Of a stretch of DNA of 64,000 bases, positions 60,827-64,000 are shown piece after piece. Position numbers and translations under genes: made by a program. How positions within the stretch are numbered: position 1 is the first letter of the stretch; each line of letters begins with the position of its first letter. The stretch is from positions 1 through 64,000 of the forward strand of contig JAMCXS010000027.1 of assembly GCA_023474345.1 (NCBI GenBank), written 5' to 3'. The notes beneath the pieces are model-generated. The model had not been told where the DNA came from and made no database searches. It saw only the letters and a list, made by a program, of their open reading frames with translations. Origin of the DNA: Acidobacteriota bacterium (GTDB lineage: Bacteria > Acidobacteriota > Terriglobia > UBA7540).

Positions 60827-61960
60827 TCACCCGCGACTGCCGTTTGAGCGTCCGGTATCATTCCTGGACTCACGATCCGGAAGAAAGACCACCTTGTAAG
60901 CCTGCTTAGGGACTTGGAGCAGAAGATCGAAACCTTGCTGGTACTGCTTCAGCGGCAGGCAGTGAGTGATCATCGGTGCGGGGTTGACCCGACCTGAAAA
61001 GATCAGTTCATATGCCTCTCTTACATCGCTGTAAAGCGCATTCGATGAACTCGTGACAGTCCGCTCGGATCCGAGCGTTGCCATGTTGATGTCTACGCGG
61101 GCGCTATGGACCGCCACATTAACATAGGTTCCTGATTCCTCCAGCATCATCAGCGCTTCGGCCACCGTCTCCGCGGTGCCGACGGTGTCATAAATACAGC
61201 CCACTGTCGCTCTGCCGGTATGGCGCGAAATCACATCGCGCACATCTTCGCTCGTGGGGTCGATCGCGATGATGTCAAATTGCTCAACAATACTCCGGGC
61301 CAGCGGAGATATTTCGGAAACGAAAACCCTTCCCGCGCCACGTGCCTTGGCCACTTGAGCCACACACAGCCCGACCGGGCCGCCACCGATGCATAGAACG
61401 CTGCCGCCGGCCGCTGGTGATCCCCTGCCCACAACGTGAACCGCTACGCAATAGATATCGCCCATGGCGGCTTCCTGGAACGAGACGTGGTCAGGTAGAG
61501 GGAACACCAGATCTCCCCAAGCCGGACAGAATTCCGCGTACGCACCGGGATAGAGGTCCATATTTCCCCAGCCCTGTGCATGACCGATGTGGGTGGTCGC
61601 GCGGCAGAGATTCTCCCGCCCGGACCGGCAGAATCCGCAGCGTCCGCACACTCGGAAGGCCTGGACACCCACGCGCTTACCCAGCAGCGGTTCGTATCTC
61701 TTCGAATTCACGGCGGCAACGATACCCGCAAATTCATGGCCGAGGATCAGGTTGGGAGGATTATCCACGTGGCGGCCGAGTGTGTGCAGCGCCCAAGGGT
61801 TCTCACCCGCCCAGTATCGCAAGTCGCTCCCACATATTCCACACGCTTTTACCTGAATCAATACTTCGTCCTCGGTCCTTAGAACAGGAATCGGTGCCTC
61901 AATCAGTTCCAGCTTTTTGGGACTTCTCAATACCACCGCTTGCATTGTCTGATCCTTCAT
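60827..61960 (-). CDS. Zinc-dependent medium-chain alcohol/polyol dehydrogenase
   Basis: Protein of 377 aa; ATG 61960 lies 6 bases after GAGGGG. The catalytic zinc ligands are in ACGICGSDLRYW (Cys) and ILGHEFAGIV (His-Glu). The structural zinc Cys cluster is CGRCGFCRSGRENLC. The Rossmann part has VLCIGGGPVGLCVAQVAKARGAGRVFVSE. The family includes sorbitol, threonine and galactitol dehydrogenases. With the SDR gene downstream and kinase/isomerase genes beyond, a role in sugar or polyol oxidation is inferred. Confidence 0.9.
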   Translation of the reverse strand: MKDQTMQAVVLRSPKKLELIEAPIPVLRTEDEVLIQVKACGICGSDLRYWAGENPWALHTLGRHVDNPPNLILGHEFAGIVAAVNSKRYEPLLGKRVGVQAFRVCGRCGFCRSGRENLCRATTHIGHAQGWGNMDLYPGAYAEFCPAWGDLVFPLPDHVSFQEAAMGDIYCVAVHVVGRGSPAAGGSVLCIGGGPVGLCVAQVAKARGAGRVFVSEISPLARSIVEQFDIIAIDPTSEDVRDVISRHTGRATVGCIYDTVGTAETVAEALMMLEESGTYVNVAVHSARVDINMATLGSERTVTSSSNALYSDVREAYELIFSGRVNPAPMITHCLPLKQYQQGFDLLLQVPKQAYKVVFLPDRESRNDTGRSNGSRG

Positions 61961-62333
61961 AATCATCCCCTCGGTTGGAAAGCTTAGTTGCTAATTCCTG
62001 ACCCGTGAAGTCCAGTCCATCCGGATGGAAGACTTCCCTGGGACTGGCAAAGGCCCCGTAGTGTTGATGTGATTCCCGAGGTCGAACTCTTTGCGACAGG
62101 TTGCCGCACTCTCGTGTCCACTCATGTAGATCGCCTAATCATACATCGACTCATGGCCTACAAATGACCTTGTAATAAAGCTCATTACGTCAAAAAGGGA
62201 GTCGCACAGGCCCTGTGTGCCTGGGGACGCTGAAGTGTTAGCACCGCAGGCTTGTAAGGAATCGGATAGGCGACGCAATCCCAACACATTATAATCCCGG
62301 AATCGAAAAATAGATGGTACCGTTGCGGTCCAA
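61961..62333. other. Divergent intergenic region of the sugar cluster
   Basis: About 370 bases between the divergent dehydrogenase and SIS genes. It holds a near-palindrome GCACAGGCCCTGTGTGC (62203-62220 area), which could be a LacI/ROK-type operator, and the motif ACTCATG twice around 62120-62155. Both are only suggestive. Confidence 0.4.
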
Positions 62334-62362
62334 TTGACTCTCACGCATGGATCACTTAAACT
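62334..62362 (+). promoter_or_regulatory. Promoter of the SIS-domain gene
   Basis: TTGACT (62334-62339), 17-base spacer, TAAACT (62357-62362). Transcription would begin near 62369, which excludes an in-frame upstream start at 62334 and supports the ATG at 62391. Confidence 0.65.
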
Positions 62363-62390
62363 ACAAAGGATAAATTTAAAGATAAGGAAT

Positions 62391-62990
62391 ATGATGATTG
62401 CAGAACAATTGACTTCGTATGCTGAAGGGTTGAAAAAGTCTCTGGACTCCGTGCCGGTTGACAAGTTCGAAGAATTGGTCCATCTGATGGAATCCTCCGC
62501 CCAGGAAGGGCGACAGGTCTTTGTAATGGGCAACGGCGGCAGCGGATCGACCGCGTCACACATGGTCTGTGATTTAAACAAGGGCGTTTCTTTCGGGCTG
62601 GAAAGACGTCTGAGAGTTATTTGCTTGAATGACAACGTCGCAACGATTCTGGCCTACGCCAATGATGTTTCCTATGACGAGGTTTTTGTCGAGCAATTGA
62701 AGAATTTTCTTCGGCCCGGGGACGTGGTGATTGGAATTTCCGGCAGTGGCAACTCGCTGAACGTTTTGAAAGCAATTCGGTACGCGAACGAAGCGGGCGC
62801 GCACACAGTCGGATTGACAGGTTTCGACGGCGGGAAGCTGGCGAAAGAAGTAAAGACCTCTCTATGGGTGAACGTCCACGACATGCAAAAAGCCGAAGAC
62901 GTTCATATGATTCTTTTCCATGTGCTGATGCAGGTTCTTTACGAGCGGTTTCGGGGTTCCGTTGAACCTTCTCGTGCCGCTAGGGCCTAA
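62391..62990 (+). CDS. SIS-domain sugar-phosphate isomerase (GmhA-like)
   Basis: Protein of about 199 aa (ATG 62391 or 62394, AAGGA just upstream). The sugar isomerase fold is clear: GRQVFVMGNGGSGSTASHMVCDLNKG, the phosphosugar-binding loop, then PGDVVIGISGSGNSLNVLKAIRYANEAGAHTVGLTGFDGGKLAKEV and AEDVHMILFHVLMQVLYERF. It is close in layout to sedoheptulose-7-phosphate isomerase GmhA. In this gene context it may instead isomerise another phosphosugar. It is convergent with the ROK gene. Confidence 0.88.
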   Translation: MMIAEQLTSYAEGLKKSLDSVPVDKFEELVHLMESSAQEGRQVFVMGNGGSGSTASHMVCDLNKGVSFGLERRLRVICLNDNVATILAYANDVSYDEVFVEQLKNFLRPGDVVIGISGSGNSLNVLKAIRYANEAGAHTVGLTGFDGGKLAKEVKTSLWVNVHDMQKAEDVHMILFHVLMQVLYERFRGSVEPSRAARA

Positions 62991-63030
62991 GGTTCGGAAG
63001 CCTGCACCAGATCTGAATACATTATGTAAT

Positions 63031-63993
63031 TCAGAGTCCTGTAGCCACGCACAGAGCGGCGATGTCGCCGATCTTTTCGCCCAAGGCCGCCGGTACAATC
63101 TGGCATACTTCCGCTGCCAATGATTCACGTTTGACGACGGCCCGGGCAGGTGCCAGCAGGCTTTCACCAAGTCGCATGGCTAATCCTCCAATCACGATGA
63201 CCTCCGGATTGAGGATATCCACAAGTATCGCCAAGGCCTCGCCGAGTCTCCGGCCTGTTGACTGAATAATTTGCTTGGCTAAGGCGTCACCTTGTTGGGC
63301 CGCTATGCCCACATCGCGAGCAGTAATTGCTTGATGGGTCTGCAGGTGCTCTGCCAGCAGGGTTTTCTTTCCTCTTTTTTGCGCCAACTCCACCGCGCGT
63401 AAGGCCACTTGCGCCATGCCACCTCCGCTTGCCCAGCCTTCAACCGAACCTGCCTTGTTATATCCAATGGGTCCCCGGCGAGTTAACCGCACATGCCCAA
63501 TTTCTCCCGCAAGGTCAGTGGTGCCGTGATAGAGGTGGCCATCCAGAATAATACCGGCACCCAGACCTGTCCCCATGGTCAGAAAGACCATATTCCGGAA
63601 CCCTTGGCCTGCGCCAAAGCGATTTTCCGCCACTGCCCCCGCGTTGGCGTCGTTCTCAAGCTGGCAACCTGTGTGGAACTCCTTTTCAAGGATCGACGTT
63701 ATGGGAACATCCGTCCAGGTGGGAAGGTTGGGCGGTGACTGAATGACGCCGGCAACACGATCCAAAGGACCACCACAGCTCACGCCAATTCCCTGGATGT
63801 CAGCCTCCGTCAAGCGTTGGCCGGTGAGGATCTCATGAATTCCTGCCTTGATCATTTCAATCGCACGCTCGGGACCCTCGGCAGGCAGAGTGGGAAACTC
63901 CTTCCGAGCAAGAACATCCGGAAGGCACATAGAAAGCAGGACTGCCGTTTTGGTTCCTCCAACGTCGACGCCAACTAATACTTTTTCGCTCAT
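63031..63993 (-). CDS. ROK-family sugar kinase or regulator without the zinc cysteine motif
   Basis: Protein of 320 aa. The N-terminal phosphate loop is LVGVDVGGTKTAVLL. Conserved ROK parts follow: GIGVSCGGPLDRVAGVIQSPPNLPTW, LENDANAGAVAENRFGAG, FLTMGTGLGAGIILDGHLYHG and LAGEIGHVRL. The next block, normally CxCGxxGC binding zinc, reads GPIGYNKAGSVEGWASGGG, so all zinc cysteines are missing while His of GEIGHV remains. There is no N-terminal helix-turn-helix, so a kinase (glucose, N-acetyl sugar or similar) is more likely than a repressor. It starts 8 bases from the window end, so its ribosome site and upstream partner are not visible. Confidence 0.88.
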   Translation of the reverse strand: MSEKVLVGVDVGGTKTAVLLSMCLPDVLARKEFPTLPAEGPERAIEMIKAGIHEILTGQRLTEADIQGIGVSCGGPLDRVAGVIQSPPNLPTWTDVPITSILEKEFHTGCQLENDANAGAVAENRFGAGQGFRNMVFLTMGTGLGAGIILDGHLYHGTTDLAGEIGHVRLTRRGPIGYNKAGSVEGWASGGGMAQVALRAVELAQKRGKKTLLAEHLQTHQAITARDVGIAAQQGDALAKQIIQSTGRRLGEALAILVDILNPEVIVIGGLAMRLGESLLAPARAVVKRESLAAEVCQIVPAALGEKIGDIAALCVATGL

Positions 63994-64000
63994 TCCTATT

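Noticed and set aside
1-64000. CRISPR arrays and common metabolite riboswitches (TPP, FMN, cobalamin, T-box)
   Set aside because: I scanned for regularly spaced direct repeats and the conserved core sequences upstream of thiO, ribF, thrS and others and found none.

Overview
The window looks like chromosomal DNA of a soil-type Acidobacteriota. The evidence is the housekeeping order thrS-infC-rpmI-rplT-pheS-pheT-(coiled coil)-zapA-ymdB-uppS-cdsA-dxr-rseP-ispG, the many Tat-exported or secreted glycan-active proteins, and small lineage-type families (DUF1844, YXWGXW repeats, BON/glycine-zipper envelope proteins). This placement is inferred from gene content only; there is no rRNA in the window.

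Layout. 1-1662: right end of an integrative element (start of an IS630-type transposase, excisionase-like protein, tyrosine integrase) inserted at the 3' end of a tRNA-Gln. 1728-30610: accessory and catabolic region with an M20 peptidase, two secreted beta-helix proteins, two very large Tat-exported glycan-enzyme-like proteins, a Kch-type K+ channel broken by an amber codon, a radical SAM protein, a DUF1847 protein, MBL hydrolases, two SDRs/aminotransferase genes, gltX, thiO, a PQQ-type propeller and a URO-D family protein, plus degenerate transposase remnants and dispersed repeats. 30855-36988: envelope proteins (two sharing a glycine-zipper domain, one YXWGXW), an MBL-fold protein that has lost its metal motif, and archease. 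37374-37576: a tiny stand-alone unit (textbook promoter, 14-codon Lys-rich ORF, terminator). 37754-51859: translation, division and MEP-isoprenoid/envelope cluster on the + strand. 52245-55920: amidase, ribF, PhnP-like MBL, DUF1844. 59939-63993: sugar-type cluster of SDR, zinc alcohol dehydrogenase, SIS isomerase and ROK kinase.

The most striking object is at 56006-59528. Reading both ends shows 19-bp terminal inverted repeats (one mismatch) flanked by a perfect 8-bp direct repeat GAGAGGCT, so the whole 3.5-kb segment is an apparently intact transposon. Besides an IS1-like DDE transposase it carries, directly coupled to the transposase stop codon, a DNA methyltransferase fused to a restriction-endonuclease-like domain; divergently, a 49-aa KGG-type basic protein on an apparently leaderless transcript; a coiled-coil/winged-helix-like protein; a 40-aa basic protein; and a tRNA-like cloverleaf. 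A perfect 18-bp palindrome fills the spacer of the transposase promoter, and a partial copy covers the divergent promoter, suggesting one shared repressor. I regard this as a candidate undescribed self-regulated restriction-modification transposon.

Other points worth attention: infC with an ATC start, a PheT lacking the OB-type tRNA-binding insertion, several genes shorter than 60 codons, and a frameshifted small membrane protein between rplT and pheS.
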